In this document: positions 50,234 to 60,382 of the stretch, piece by piece | Numbering within the stretch: position 1 is the stretch's first letter | Layout: each line of letters begins with the position of its first letter | Assembly (NCBI GenBank): GCA_900318395.1 | Contig: ONKL01000014.1 | Span: forward strand, 1 to 64,000 | Source: an uncultured Prevotella sp. | Lineage (GTDB): Bacteria > Bacteroidota > Bacteroidia > Bacteroidales > Bacteroidaceae | Length of the DNA: 64,000 nt | Reading direction: 5' to 3' | Made by a program: the position numbers and the translations under genes | The notes under the pieces: generated by a model | Told to the model about the DNA's origin: nothing | Seen by the model: the letters and a program-made list of their open reading frames with translations, nothing else | Database searches by the model: none

Positions 50234-53200
50234 ATGAATTTTAGTAAGATTTTAAAGTCGCTGTTTGGAGACAAATCTACACGCGACATGAAACTCATCC
50301 AGCCCCTTGTGGAAAAAGTAAAAGCTGTATCGCCACAGGTGGAGCAGCTGGACAATGATGCGCTACGTCAGCGTACAAAAGTATTACAACAGCAAGTGCA
50401 GGACTCTGCCAAGGAGCAGAAAGCCCGTATTGCAGAACTCAAGGCCACCATTGAAGATACCCCTATCGATGAGCGTGCAGACATCTTTGCTCAGATTGAC
50501 AAGATTGAAAAGGAAGTTCTGGATATCTATGAGAAAGCTCTTGATGAGGTTATGCCTGAAGTGTTTGCCATTGTGAAAGAGACTGCCAAACGCTTTGCTG
50601 AAAATGAAGAAACCATCGTAACGGCCACCGACTTTGATAGAGAGTTGGCTGCTGACCCGAAGAAGGACTTCATTACCATCGACGGCGATAAGGCCATCTA
50701 CCACAATCACTGGACAGCCGGAGGTAACGACCTGAAATGGGAGATGATACACTATGATGTACAGCTGTTTGGTGGTACCGTTCTTCATCAGGGTAAAATT
50801 GCGGAGATGGCTACTGGTGAAGGAAAGACCTTGGTTGCCACCCTCCCCGTCTTCCTGAATGCCTTGACAGGTAACGGTGTTCATGTAGTTACGGTGAACG
50901 ACTATCTGGCTAAGCGTGACTCTGAGTGGATGGGACCTCTTTATATGTTCCATGGACTTTCCGTTGACTGTATTGATAAGCACCAGCCCAACTCTGAGGC
51001 ACGTCGTAGAGCTTACCAGGCAGACATCACCTTTGGTACGAACAATGAATTTGGTTTCGACTACCTGCGTGACAACATGGCCATCTCGCCTGCCGACCTT
51101 GTACAGCGCTCACACAATTATGCTATTGTCGATGAGGTCGACTCTGTGTTGATTGATGATGCCCGTACACCTCTGATTATCTCTGGTCCTATTCCCAAGG
51201 GTGACGACCAGATGTTCGAGGAGTATCAGCCATTGGTAGAAAAGCTCGTGGGAGTTCAGAAACAGCTCGCCACCCAGTATCTTGCTGAGGCCAAGAACCT
51301 TATCGGTGAAGGCAACAAGCTGGTTGAGGCTGGCAACAAGAAAGAAGGTCAGGAGAAACTTGATGCTGGTTTCCTTTCTCTCTATCGTTCCCACAAGGCT
51401 ATGCCAAAGAACAAGCCACTTATTAAGTTCCTCTCGGAAGAAGGTATCAAGAGTGGTATGCAGAACACGGAGAACATCTACATGGAGAACAACAACCGCA
51501 GGATGCCTGAGTGCGTAGAGCCTCTGTATTTCGTGGTAGACGAGAAACTCAACTCCTGCGACCTCACCGATAAAGGTACTGCATGGCTGGCCAAGCAGGT
51601 CAATGATAATGAACTCTTCGTGCTGCCCGATATCACTTCTGAGCTCTCAGCCCTCGAAGCCGAGACTGGTCTTACTGATCAGGAGCGTGTTGACAAGAAA
51701 GACGAGTTGCTGAGCCATTACGCCATCCAGAGTGAGCGTGTTCATACCCTCCAACAGTTGTTGAAGGCCTACTGCATGTTTAATAAGGATGACGAGTATG
51801 TGGTTATCGATGGTGAGGTGAAGATTGTCGATGAGCAGACTGGTCGTATCATGGAGGGCCGTCGTTGGAGCGATGGCTTGCATCAGGCTGTAGAGGCCAA
51901 GGAGCATGTGAAGGTGGAAGCCGCCACACAGACCTTCGCCACTATCACCCTTCAGAACTATTTCCGCATGTATCACAAGCTGGCTGGTATGACTGGTACC
52001 GCTTCTACAGAGGCAGGTGAGTTCTGGGATATCTACAAGCTCGATGTAGTGGAGATTCCAACCAACAGACCTGTCATCCGTAATGACCAGGATGACCGAG
52101 TATATAAAACAGCCCGTGAGAAATATAATGCTGTCATCGAGGAGATTGAGAAGATGCGCAACTCTGGTCGTCCTACCCTGGTAGGTACAACATCGGTTGA
52201 GATTTCTGAGTTGCTCTCAAAGATGCTGTCCATGCGAAAGATTCCTCATCAGGTGCTGAATGCCAAGCTCCACCAGAAGGAGGCTGACATCGTGGCACTT
52301 GCAGGACAGTCGACCAACGGATTAGGAGCTGTAACCATTGCTACCAACATGGCTGGTCGTGGTACCGATATCAAGTTGTCACCAGAGGTTAAGGCTGCCG
52401 GTGGTCTGGCTATCATTGGTACTGAGCGCCATGAGAGCCGTCGTGTAGACCGTCAGTTAAGAGGTCGTGCAGGTCGTCAGGGTGACCCAGGATCATCCGT
52501 CTTCTATGTATCACTCGAGGATAAGCTGATGCGTCTGTTTGCCTCTGAGCGTATTGCCAATGTGATGGACAAGCTTGGTTTCAAGGATGGTGAGATGATT
52601 GAGAGTCCGATGATTTCCAAGAGTATTGAGCGTGCCCAGAAGAAGGTTGAGGAGAACAACTTCGGTATCCGTAAGCGACTGATTGAATATGACGATGTGA
52701 TGAACAAGCAGCGTACTGTTATCTACGAGAAGCGTCGTCATGCCTTGATGGGAGAGCGTATCGGTATGGATATTGCCAACATCATCTGGGACCGCGTGGT
52801 CAACATCATCGAGAACAACGATTATCAGGGATGCAAAGAGGAATTCCTGCACATCCTGTCGATGGAGGCACCATTCACCAACGAAGAGTTCATCAATCAG
52901 CCGAGAGAGGTGCTGACGGAGAATGCTTTCCAGGCAGCCATTGGTAATTTCAATAGAAAGACAGAACGAATCCAGACTGTGGCTAACCCAATCATCAAGC
53001 AAGTCTATGAGACTCAGGGTGACAGGTTTGAGCGCATTATGGTTCCTCTGACTGATGGTCGCCGAATGTTTAATATCCCCTGCAACCTGAAAGAGGCATA
53101 CGAAAGTGAGTCTAAGACTGTCATCAAGGAATTTGAGAAAGCTATCCTCTTGCATATCATCGATGATTCTTGGAAGGAGAACCTGCGTCAGCTCGACGAG

Positions 53201-53596
53201 CTGAAACACTCTGTACAGAATGCATCCTACGAGCAGAAAGATCCGTTGCTGATCTTCAAGCTGGAGAGTGCCAAGGTTTGGGACGATATGATCAATGAGA
53301 TGTATAACCGCATCTGCTCCATCCTGACGCGTGCCCAGATTCCTGAGATGCAGCAGCAGGTACAGGAAGCAGCTCCTGAGCAGCGCACCCAGCGCCAGCA
53401 GTATACTGAGAGCAAGCAGCAGGTGGGTGAGGAACAGCTCGTCGACAAGAACCAACAGGCTGCAGCCCAGCATGACACTCGTGCCCAGCAGCCAAAGACG
53501 CCTATCATCAAAGACAAGCTGCCTGGCAGAAATGATCCATGTCCTTGTGGTTCAGGAAAGAAATTCAAGAACTGTCACGGAAAAGGGATTGTTTAG
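50234..53596 (+). CDS. secA: preprotein translocase ATPase SecA
   Basis: 1120 residues, drives Sec export. Walker [21 protein letters not shown], the [20 protein letters not shown] segment, [29 protein letters not shown] and a C-terminal zinc tail [14 protein letters not shown] for SecB or lipid binding. Two insertions relative to E. coli (around 335-400 and a glutamine-rich linker at about 1040-1095) are usual in Bacteroidetes. It has its own promoter and is followed by a short tandem repeat and an ABC ATPase gene. Confidence 0.96.
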   Translation: MNFSKILKSLFGDKSTRDMKLIQPLVEKVKAVSPQVEQLDNDALRQRTKVLQQQVQDSAKEQKARIAELKATIEDTPIDERADIFAQIDKIEKEVLDIYEKALDEVMPEVFAIVKETAKRFAENEETIVTATDFDRELAADPKKDFITIDGDKAIYHNHWTAGGNDLKWEMIHYDVQLFGGTVLHQGKIAEMATGEGKTLVATLPVFLNALTGNGVHVVTVNDYLAKRDSEWMGPLYMFHGLSVDCIDKHQPNSEARRRAYQADITFGTNNEFGFDYLRDNMAISPADLVQRSHNYAIVDEVDSVLIDDARTPLIISGPIPKGDDQMFEEYQPLVEKLVGVQKQLATQYLAEAKNLIGEGNKLVEAGNKKEGQEKLDAGFLSLYRSHKAMPKNKPLIKFLSEEGIKSGMQNTENIYMENNNRRMPECVEPLYFVVDEKLNSCDLTDKGTAWLAKQVNDNELFVLPDITSELSALEAETGLTDQERVDKKDELLSHYAIQSERVHTLQQLLKAYCMFNKDDEYVVIDGEVKIVDEQTGRIMEGRRWSDGLHQAVEAKEHVKVEAATQTFATITLQNYFRMYHKLAGMTGTASTEAGEFWDIYKLDVVEIPTNRPVIRNDQDDRVYKTAREKYNAVIEEIEKMRNSGRPTLVGTTSVEISELLSKMLSMRKIPHQVLNAKLHQKEADIVALAGQSTNGLGAVTIATNMAGRGTDIKLSPEVKAAGGLAIIGTERHESRRVDRQLRGRAGRQGDPGSSVFYVSLEDKLMRLFASERIANVMDKLGFKDGEMIESPMISKSIERAQKKVEENNFGIRKRLIEYDDVMNKQRTVIYEKRRHALMGERIGMDIANIIWDRVVNIIENNDYQGCKEEFLHILSMEAPFTNEEFINQPREVLTENAFQAAIGNFNRKTERIQTVANPIIKQVYETQGDRFERIMVPLTDGRRMFNIPCNLKEAYESESKTVIKEFEKAILLHIIDDSWKENLRQLDELKHSVQNASYEQKDPLLIFKLESAKVWDDMINEMYNRICSILTRAQIPEMQQQVQEAAPEQRTQRQQYTESKQQVGEEQLVDKNQQAAAQHDTRAQQPKTPIIKDKLPGRNDPCPCGSGKKFKNCHGKGIV

Positions 53597-53649
53597 AGTT
53601 AAGAGTTTAGAGTTAAGAGTTAAGAATTAAGAGATAAGAGTTTAGAGAT
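53593..53649. repeat. heptamer tandem repeat ending in the ABC ATPase start codon
   Basis: About eight units of AGTTAAG/AGTTTAG fill the gap from the secA stop to the ATG at 53648. The last unit supplies the A of the start codon. Confidence 0.8.
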
Positions 53650-54388
53650 GATTACCATCAGTAACCTCAAGAAATCGTTTGGTGAGACTATTGCCTCAGA
53701 TATTCCCGCGTTGACCATCAACGACGGGGATATCCTTGGGCTTGTTGGTAATAATGGCGCTGGCAAGACGACCCTCTTCCGTATGCTGCTCGACCTTTTG
53801 AAGCCCGACGAGGGAGAGGTGATGCTTTCCGTCCCACCAACCTCAAGATTCAGCAATGGCGATGAAGTCGTTGCTGTCAATCCTGCTCTTTCAGAACAAT
53901 GGAAAGCATGGACTGGTGCCTACATCGACGAAGGGTTCCTGATAGATTTCCTGACACCAGAGGAATATTTCGCTTTTATTGGCAAGATTACTGATATGAA
54001 GCAGGAGGATGTAGATGAACGTCTGAAGGATTTTGAGCGTCTGGCTGGTGGTGAGATATTCGGACATAAGAAACTCATCAGAAACCTCTCGGCAGGAAAC
54101 AAGCAGAAGGTGGGAATCATGTCGGCCCTGTTTAATAAGCCCAAGTTGGTGATTCTCGATGAGCCTTTCAACTTCCTCGATCCTTCGAGCCAGAATGTCC
54201 TCAAGCATGAGCTGACGGCCTATCATGAACTGACGGGGGCTACCATTTTGATTTCCAGTCATAATCTCCAGCATACCATAGACATCTCCACGCGAATCAC
54301 GTTGCTGGAGAAAGGACGGATTATCAAGGATCTGTCAAACGATCATGGTGCTGCTAAAACGGAATTGGAGAACTATTTTGAAAGCTAA
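53648..54388 (+). CDS. ABC transporter ATP-binding protein
   Basis: 246 residues, one nucleotide-binding domain. Walker A GLVGNNGAGKTTLFRMLLDL, signature LSAGNKQKVG, Walker B LVILDEPFNFLDPSSQ, switch His in ISSHNLQH. It resembles ATPases paired with a multi-pass permease such as the DUF5687 protein at 9718. No permease is adjacent; the next genes build and transfer acyl groups. It could power export for them, but the genes are separated only by 10 bases and no permease is present, so this is open. Confidence 0.88.
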   Translation: MITISNLKKSFGETIASDIPALTINDGDILGLVGNNGAGKTTLFRMLLDLLKPDEGEVMLSVPPTSRFSNGDEVVAVNPALSEQWKAWTGAYIDEGFLIDFLTPEEYFAFIGKITDMKQEDVDERLKDFERLAGGEIFGHKKLIRNLSAGNKQKVGIMSALFNKPKLVILDEPFNFLDPSSQNVLKHELTAYHELTGATILISSHNLQHTIDISTRITLLEKGRIIKDLSNDHGAAKTELENYFES

Positions 54389-54398
54389 GAACTGATTG

Positions 54399-56135
54399 AT
54401 GATGAAGACATTCCAGGAACTGAAGAAGATAACGAAGCACATGCCAGCTGACTTGCCAGCGATTAAAGTAGCGCTGACAGGTGACACAGCGACCCAGTTC
54501 CTTGCCACAGCTATCCGAGGCACTGGTGCTGAGAGGGGCTATCAGATAGATTTGTTCGAAGCTGAATACAACCAAGTGGAGCGACAGTTCCTTGATCCGT
54601 CGAGTGAACTCTATCAGACTGATGCCGACTTTATTGTGCTATTCCAGTCTACCCACAAACTTGGAGAGAAGCATAGTCTGCTATCTCCCAGTCAGCAGGA
54701 ATCTCTTGCAGAAGAACGGCTGGCCTTTGTTGCCTCTGTATGCGAGAACCCCATGTTGGCAAGCAAGAAAATCATCTGTCTGAACTATCCAGAGATTGAA
54801 GATACCGTCTTTGGCAGTTATGCCACGAAGGTGACATCATCGTTCACTTATCAGGTTCGTAAACTGAACATGGGACTGATGGACCTGTCACAGCGTTACG
54901 CGAACCTCTTTATATGTGATATAGCAGGACTGCAGAATAAGTTGGGCCGCGACATGATGTTTGCCCCCAATGTCTATGTCAGCACAGAGATGGTCTTGAG
55001 CATCGACGCCCTACCCTATGTGGCCTCAAGGGTGATGGATATCATCTGTGCCATCAAGGGACAGTTCAAGAAATGCCTGATCCTCGACCTCGACAATACC
55101 GTCTGGGGAGGTGTCATTGGAGACGACGGACTTGAGGGCATCCAGCTGGGGCATGGACTGGGCATCGGCAAGGCTTTCACGGAGTTCCAGATGTGGGTGA
55201 AGAAACTCAAGCAACGAGGTGTCATCATCTGCGTGGCCTCCAAGAATAATGAGGAGACTGCCAAGGAGCCTTTCAAAAAGCATCCCGACATGGTGCTCAA
55301 GCTGGAGGATATCGCTATGTTCCAGGCCAACTGGGAAACGAAAGTGGATAATATCCGCACCATCCAGCGGATTCTCAACATCGGTTTTGATTCGATGGTG
55401 TTCCTCGATGATAATCCTTTCGAGAGGAATATCGTCAGAGAGAATATTCCAGGCATTACCGTGCCAGAATTGCCTCAGGACCCCGGTGAATATCTGGAAT
55501 ACCTCTATTCGCAGAATCTCTTCGAGACTGCATCCTATAGTCAGGCGGATAAGGACCGTACCAAGCAGTATCAGGTAGAGGCTCAGCGCGTCTCCCTGCA
55601 GAAGACTTTCAGCAACGAGGCTGATTTCCTGAAATCACTCGACATGACATCTGTTGTCAGCGGATTCAACAAATTCAATACTCCCAGAGTGGCTCAGCTG
55701 TCACAGCGCAGTAACCAGTTCAATCTGCGTACTGTCCGCTATACAGAGGCTGACATCGAGGCTTTAGGGCAGGATCCTGACGTGATTGACCTCAGTTTTA
55801 CGTTGGAGGACAAATTCGGGGATAACGGTCTGATTGCGGTTATCATCATGAAGAAGCAAGACGAGGAAACCCTCTTCATCGACACCTGGTTCATGAGCTG
55901 TCGAGTACTGAAGCGTGGAATGGAGGATTTTACGCTCAATACGATGGTAGAAGCAGCCCGTGAGAAAGGCTATAAGCGCATCGTCGGTGAGTACCTGCCC
56001 ACCCCGAAGAACAAGATGGTGGAGAATCACTACCCCAGCCTGGGCTTCCAGAAGCTGGAAGGAACACCCACAGCCCAATATGTACTCGATGTTGAACAAT
56101 ACCAATCCAGAGAGAATTATATTAAGACAAAATAA
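54399..56135 (+). CDS. FkbH-like HAD-IIIC phosphatase/acyl-loading protein
   Basis: 578 residues; the start is the first ATG of a TTG-ATG-ATG run. An N-terminal SGNH-like domain (about 1-210) with KVALTGDTATQFLATAIRG is followed by a HAD domain with DLDNT in KKCLILDLDNTVWGGVIGDD. A GNAT-like end follows (LSQRSNQFNLRTVRY, MSCRVLKRGMEDFTLNTMV). FkbH-type enzymes take a phosphorylated C3 unit such as 1,3-bisphosphoglycerate, remove a phosphate and load the acyl group on an acyl carrier protein. An ACP gene follows 4 bases later, which strongly supports that role. The exact acyl unit is not known. Confidence 0.82.
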   Translation: MMKTFQELKKITKHMPADLPAIKVALTGDTATQFLATAIRGTGAERGYQIDLFEAEYNQVERQFLDPSSELYQTDADFIVLFQSTHKLGEKHSLLSPSQQESLAEERLAFVASVCENPMLASKKIICLNYPEIEDTVFGSYATKVTSSFTYQVRKLNMGLMDLSQRYANLFICDIAGLQNKLGRDMMFAPNVYVSTEMVLSIDALPYVASRVMDIICAIKGQFKKCLILDLDNTVWGGVIGDDGLEGIQLGHGLGIGKAFTEFQMWVKKLKQRGVIICVASKNNEETAKEPFKKHPDMVLKLEDIAMFQANWETKVDNIRTIQRILNIGFDSMVFLDDNPFERNIVRENIPGITVPELPQDPGEYLEYLYSQNLFETASYSQADKDRTKQYQVEAQRVSLQKTFSNEADFLKSLDMTSVVSGFNKFNTPRVAQLSQRSNQFNLRTVRYTEADIEALGQDPDVIDLSFTLEDKFGDNGLIAVIIMKKQDEETLFIDTWFMSCRVLKRGMEDFTLNTMVEAAREKGYKRIVGEYLPTPKNKMVENHYPSLGFQKLEGTPTAQYVLDVEQYQSRENYIKTK

Positions 56136-56139
56136 GTAT

Positions 56140-56382
56140 ATGGAAAGAAAACAGATTTTTAGTAAGCTGAATGAAATATTCATCGACGTGTTAGACCTTG
56201 ATGAGTGTGAACTGACCGAGGAGACAAGTGCCAACGATATAGAAGAGTGGGATTCTCTGAGTCACATCCAGCTGATTGTGGCTATCGAGAAGTCCTTCGG
56301 CATCAAGTTCACCTCCTTGGAGATTATGAAATGGAGGAACGTCGGCGAGATGGTGAACTCCATGGAGGAGAAGCTTAAATAG
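56140..56382 (+). CDS. acyl carrier protein
   Basis: 80 residues. The phosphopantetheine serine lies in EEWDSLSHIQLIVAIE, residues about 36-51, with the typical acidic helices (IFIDVLDLDECELTEETSAN). It is distinct from a housekeeping fatty-acid ACP: DSLSH instead of DSLDT or similar, and it sits directly after the FkbH-like gene. It probably carries the short acyl group from FkbH to the membrane acyltransferase at 56462. It is encoded in a different frame from a longer overlapping open frame. Confidence 0.88.
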   Translation: MERKQIFSKLNEIFIDVLDLDECELTEETSANDIEEWDSLSHIQLIVAIEKSFGIKFTSLEIMKWRNVGEMVNSMEEKLK

Positions 56383-56390
56383 TTTGGGTT

Positions 56391-56458
56391 TACAGTTTAC
56401 GGTTTACGGTTTACAGTTTACGGTTTACAGTTTACGGTTTACAGTTTACAGATTATAG
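56391..56458. repeat. heptamer tandem repeat between ACP and MBOAT genes
   Basis: GTTTACG/GTTTACA is repeated nine to ten times with a strict 7-base period. It ends 3 bases before the MBOAT start. Confidence 0.9.
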
Positions 56459-56461
56459 TTG

Positions 56462-57928
56462 ATGGTTGTCAATTCCTATAGCTTCCTGCTGTTCTTTGTA
56501 GTCGTTTTCATCGTCTACTACCTGCCATTCTTCAAGAAGACGCCCATGTTCCAGAACACATGGCTCCTGCTGGTGAGCTATGTCTTCTATGGCATGGCCG
56601 ACTGGCGCATGATTCCATTGTTATTAGGAACCACCATCGTATTCTGGCTGATAGGTCTCTGGCTCCACCGCCAAATGGAGGAAAGACATACTAAAGCCGC
56701 CTCACGCATCACCACCTTCAGCGTCGTCCTTGGAGTTGGTATCTTGTTGTATTTCAAATACCTGAATTTCTTCGTTGAATCATTAGCAGAGCTTCTGAAT
56801 GCCATTGGTCTTCAGGTTTCATGGAGCACGCTGAACATCATTTTGCCTATCGGCGTCAGCTTCTTCACCTTCAAGCTGATCAGCTATATCATCGAGATCC
56901 ACCGCGAGCATATCCAGCCCTGCAGGGACCTGACGGAGTTTGCAGCCTATATCGCCTTCTTTCCCACCATCCTCTCTGGTCCTATCGATCGTCCCGACAA
57001 GTTCCTGCCTCAGATGAAGCAGGTTCACACCCTCGACTATTCGTTGGCTGCTGATGGATGCCGACAGATCCTGTGGGGCATGTTCACCAAGATGTGTATT
57101 GCCGACAATCTGGCGATTATCACTAATCAGGCGTGGAATGGCTATGATCATCTGCCCTCCACGATGCTCCTTATTGCCGCCCTACTCTATCCCATCCAGC
57201 TTTATGCCGACTTCGACGGTTATTCCAACATGGCCATTGGCGTTGGAAAGATACTGGGCTATCGTGTCAACCGCAACTTCAATCACCCCTTCCTGGCCCG
57301 TAACATGGCTGAGTATTGGCGCAGATGGCACATGTCGCTCACAGGTTGGATTACCGACTATGTATTCATGCCCCTGAACATCGCCTTCAGGAATATCGGC
57401 AACTGGGGTATTGTGATGGCTGCGCTGATCAACCTTATCCTGATAGGTCTTTGGCACGGAGCCAACTGGACTTATGGCGTGTTCGGTCTATATCATGGTC
57501 TGCTGTTTATCCCACTCATCCTCTCAGGCTCCTTCGGTAAGAACAAGAAGCTGAAGGCCAATAGTCATGACCTGCCATTCCTGAAGGACTTCGGCAAGAT
57601 GCTGGGAACCTTCTGTCTGGTGGCTGTCGGCCATATCATTTTCCGTGCTGGAAATATCGCTGAGGCAATGGCCTTTATCCAGGCAATGATTACGAATGGT
57701 CTGGAGGGAGGCTCCATCATCGACAGTTATGGAAAGCTCTATATAGGCTTTGCCCTCATCCTGCTGATGATTGAGTGGATCCAGAGGAAAGAAGAGCATG
57801 CACTCCAGTTACAGACATTTAAGCTGTTCCACTCCAGAGTCCTGCGCTATGCGCTCTACCTGTTTATCATCCTGCTCATCCTGACATTTACCGGTAAGAG
57901 CCAGGCATTCATCTATTTCCAATTTTAA
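56462..57928 (+). CDS. MBOAT-family O-acyltransferase (AlgI/DltB type)
   Basis: 488 residues from ATG 56462, with a TTG one codon earlier. About ten membrane helices. The MBOAT signature is present: VSFFTFKLISYIIEIHRE, LSGPIDRPDKFLPQM, PFLARNMAEYWRRWHMSLTG and the active-site histidine segment LIGLWHGANWTYGVFGLYHG. Such proteins move acyl groups from the inside to a polymer outside the membrane, as AlgI acetylates alginate. With an FkbH-ACP pair upstream and an SGNH gene downstream, the donor here may be an ACP-bound C3 acid instead of acetyl. Confidence 0.9.
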   Translation: MVVNSYSFLLFFVVVFIVYYLPFFKKTPMFQNTWLLLVSYVFYGMADWRMIPLLLGTTIVFWLIGLWLHRQMEERHTKAASRITTFSVVLGVGILLYFKYLNFFVESLAELLNAIGLQVSWSTLNIILPIGVSFFTFKLISYIIEIHREHIQPCRDLTEFAAYIAFFPTILSGPIDRPDKFLPQMKQVHTLDYSLAADGCRQILWGMFTKMCIADNLAIITNQAWNGYDHLPSTMLLIAALLYPIQLYADFDGYSNMAIGVGKILGYRVNRNFNHPFLARNMAEYWRRWHMSLTGWITDYVFMPLNIAFRNIGNWGIVMAALINLILIGLWHGANWTYGVFGLYHGLLFIPLILSGSFGKNKKLKANSHDLPFLKDFGKMLGTFCLVAVGHIIFRAGNIAEAMAFIQAMITNGLEGGSIIDSYGKLYIGFALILLMIEWIQRKEEHALQLQTFKLFHSRVLRYALYLFIILLILTFTGKSQAFIYFQF

Positions 57929-57933
57929 AAAGT

Positions 57934-58869
57934 ATGAAGCAGTTTCTGAAGACCCTATTTGGATTTGGCATACTATTGCTTCTGATGTGTAGCATCATTG
58001 AGGTGGCATTGCTTTTCCGTCCCAATGTCTATGCCTACAAGCGACAGTATATGGATGAGCATGTGAAGGACATCAAAGTGCTGCTGTTGGGCAGTTCCCA
58101 TATCGAGGAGGCAGTCAAGCCCGAACTGGTTGGCAAGGGGGTGTTCAACCTCGCCATTTCTGCCAGGCTCAGGGAATACGATGTCGCTCTGGCCGAGATA
58201 TATGTACCCCGAATGGACAGTCTGCAGGCTGTCGTCGTTCCCGTAGACTACACCAACTTCTTCTTCGAGCGTCAACATGAGAATCCTCTGACAAAATCAA
58301 TTCCCGAGGATCTGTCGGGCACCTGCCGTTGCATGCATACCAAATATATGGGTACGCGCATCGACCCCTTCTGGTATTTCTCTGAGATCCTGAATTCCAA
58401 ATTGAACTACATGTCACGCTTTTGGAACAACCGTCAGAAGCTACAGGAATGTGATTCTTTAGGATATGTGAAACTCGACATCAAGGACCGCTTGACAGAC
58501 TGGGACCTGAGGTCCATCCCTGCCGTTATCGATACTACAAAAGCCATCGACCAGGCTGGATATGAAGAAATCAGGCAACAATATGAGCAACTGGCAATGG
58601 TAACCCAGCAGAAACAGGTCAGACTTGTACTGGTAGCTCCCCCTGTGTACAAGACCTATCAGGAGTCTATCCATCCGATCGTACTCAACGACATCCACCA
58701 GTTTGTCAGGAAACTCCAAGCCAGATATCCGCATGTGGAATACCATGAGCACCTCTTCGACAACAGGTTCACATCCGATGACTTCCAGGATGCCAGCCAC
58801 CTGAATGAAAGCGGTGCCATCAAATATTCGAAGATACTTGCAAAAATCATATATCATGAGAATTCTTAA
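57934..58869 (+). CDS. SGNH-type periplasmic acyltransferase/esterase partner
   Basis: 311 residues with one N-terminal membrane segment (LFGFGILLLLMCSIIEVALL). LLLGSSHIEEAVKPELVG is the SGNH block I (Ser in GSSH), and FQDASHLNESGAIKYSKIL gives the late Asp-His pair of the family. Proteins like this (AlgX/AlgJ, WssI, DltD) work with MBOAT partners and complete acyl transfer to a polymer in the periplasm. It begins 5 bases after the MBOAT gene and overlaps the CotH gene by 14 bases. The polymer target is unknown. Confidence 0.8.
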   Translation: MKQFLKTLFGFGILLLLMCSIIEVALLFRPNVYAYKRQYMDEHVKDIKVLLLGSSHIEEAVKPELVGKGVFNLAISARLREYDVALAEIYVPRMDSLQAVVVPVDYTNFFFERQHENPLTKSIPEDLSGTCRCMHTKYMGTRIDPFWYFSEILNSKLNYMSRFWNNRQKLQECDSLGYVKLDIKDRLTDWDLRSIPAVIDTTKAIDQAGYEEIRQQYEQLAMVTQQKQVRLVLVAPPVYKTYQESIHPIVLNDIHQFVRKLQARYPHVEYHEHLFDNRFTSDDFQDASHLNESGAIKYSKILAKIIYHENS

Positions 58870-60286
58870 ACTTATAGCTTACATCATCCTGTTTAGCCAA
58901 TCTACAGCCCATGTAACAGCACAGAGCCGACAAGAAATACTCGACCTCGGCATGCCACTCATGGAAATTACAACCGTCAATGGAGAAATTCCGTCCTTCG
59001 TTGGTATCACCCACCCACAAGGAGCTAATGGCAAGACTATTACACAAGTTACCAAAGTTCCAGGAAGGATAACGATTACCATCGGCAATGAAATAGTCTA
59101 TGACAGTGGCGACTATGAGGAAGATCTCAGTGGAATGAAAATAAGCGTCAGAGGAAATGCCTCTGCTTGGGACTATGACCCCAAGGCCTACAAAATTAAA
59201 CTGGAGAAGAAGGCAGACCTATTACGACGTGGAAACGAAAAGAAATACAAGGACAAACACTGGGTATTGCTCAGGGACTTGGAACTGCGCTGCACTTTTG
59301 GATTCATGGTCAACAGCCTGATGGGTCTCCAATGGACACCAGCCAGCGAACACGTCAACGTGTTCCTCAATGGCAGGTATCTTGGACTATACCTACTGAC
59401 TGAGTCTGTCCGCAGGAATCCAGACTGCCGCCTCAATGTAGACAAGACGGGCTTTGTCTTTGAATACGACCAGTATTGGTGGAACAGCGATCTCTACGTG
59501 GAGAGTTCTTTGGACGGCGAGCCACTGAACTATACATTCAAATACCCCAAACCTGAAGAGATTACTACGGAACAACTGGATTATTTTAGGGAGATGGTCG
59601 ACAAGATGGAGCAGTCAATCAACGATGGCACCTATCCAGAATACATCGACATGGACTCGTTCACCAGATGGATCCTGGCGCGTGACTTGATAGGCTGCTG
59701 GGACGGCACAGGAGCCAACTACTTCCTGACCAAATACGATAACACAGACAACTCGAAGATCATGATGGCCAATATGTGGGACCTGGATGGCTCTTACGTC
59801 ATGACCGACGATTGGGACGGAGCACACTACCACTTCATCTTCAAGCCCCTGCTCGACCCTGCCAATGAGCACAGCAAGGCCTTTATCGATGCTTACCTGC
59901 AACTCTGGGACCAGCTCTCGCCCACCATCTTCGACACCATCAACAATCAGCTCGATGACTTCAAGAACGCCAAGGGGGCTGCAGCGCTGAGCCAGGCTCT
60001 GCTCTACGACCAGACAAAATATGACAAGGGCACGAGGGATGTAGCCGACTATGTAAAGATAGCCCAGAAGTGGTATACAGCTCGGAAGGAATGGATGACC
60101 GAGGCAATGGACAGTCTGAAGAGGATTACCCCCACAGGAATACGTCACTACAAGACAGCCAGCCAGGCAGAACAAATATTCACCCTCGATGGAAGGCGCA
60201 TAGACAAGCTTCAAAGAGGCTTCAACATCATCCGCAAACAGGACGGAATATGGCGGAAAGTCATCGTGAAGCATCCTCATAAGTAG
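58856..60286 (+). CDS. CotH kinase-family secreted protein
   Basis: 476 residues from ATG 58856, signal peptide to TAQSRQ. The CotH pattern is visible: ISVRGNASAWDYDPKAYKIK, WVLLRDLELRCTFGFMVNSL, HVNVFLNGRYLGLYLLTESV, RDLIGCWDGTGANYFLTK and NMWDLDGSYV. These hold the nucleotide and metal-binding acidic residues of CotH spore-coat kinases. A periplasmic or extracellular kinase lacks obvious ATP, so the donor is unclear. The end (AEQIFTLDGRRIDKLQRG, then RKVIVKHP) resembles the GH5 tail and the C-terminal motif of many Prevotella secreted proteins. It may modify the same acceptor as the acyl genes. Confidence 0.82.
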   Translation: MRILKLIAYIILFSQSTAHVTAQSRQEILDLGMPLMEITTVNGEIPSFVGITHPQGANGKTITQVTKVPGRITITIGNEIVYDSGDYEEDLSGMKISVRGNASAWDYDPKAYKIKLEKKADLLRRGNEKKYKDKHWVLLRDLELRCTFGFMVNSLMGLQWTPASEHVNVFLNGRYLGLYLLTESVRRNPDCRLNVDKTGFVFEYDQYWWNSDLYVESSLDGEPLNYTFKYPKPEEITTEQLDYFREMVDKMEQSINDGTYPEYIDMDSFTRWILARDLIGCWDGTGANYFLTKYDNTDNSKIMMANMWDLDGSYVMTDDWDGAHYHFIFKPLLDPANEHSKAFIDAYLQLWDQLSPTIFDTINNQLDDFKNAKGAAALSQALLYDQTKYDKGTRDVADYVKIAQKWYTARKEWMTEAMDSLKRITPTGIRHYKTASQAEQIFTLDGRRIDKLQRGFNIIRKQDGIWRKVIVKHPHK

Positions 60287-60311
60287 GTATTTTTACCCGA
60301 TTGAGCGCGCA

Positions 60312-60326
60312 TGCAACTTGGTTGCA
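60312..60326. repeat. small perfect hairpin upstream of feoAB
   Basis: TGCAAC-ttg-GTTGCA lies just before the -33 region of the feoAB promoter. It may be an operator. It does not look like a Fur box. Confidence 0.45.
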
Positions 60327-60339
60327 CAAATAATTTGTG

Positions 60340-60347
60340 TATCTTTG
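60340..60347 (+). promoter_or_regulatory. -7 element of feoAB
   Basis: TATCTTTG, 35 bases before the ATG. Confidence 0.7.
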
Positions 60348-60382
60348 CACCAGAATCGTGAGTCATAAAATATAAATAAGGT

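Noticed and set aside
52511..53473. 320-codon minus frame inside secA
   Set aside because: Shadow of SecA; no family features.
56391..56458. CRISPR array
   Set aside because: Units are 7 bases without spacers; it is a simple tandem repeat.
60287..60382. Fur box or metal riboswitch before feoAB
   Set aside because: Only a 6-bp hairpin and a standard promoter are visible; there is no Fur-like palindrome.
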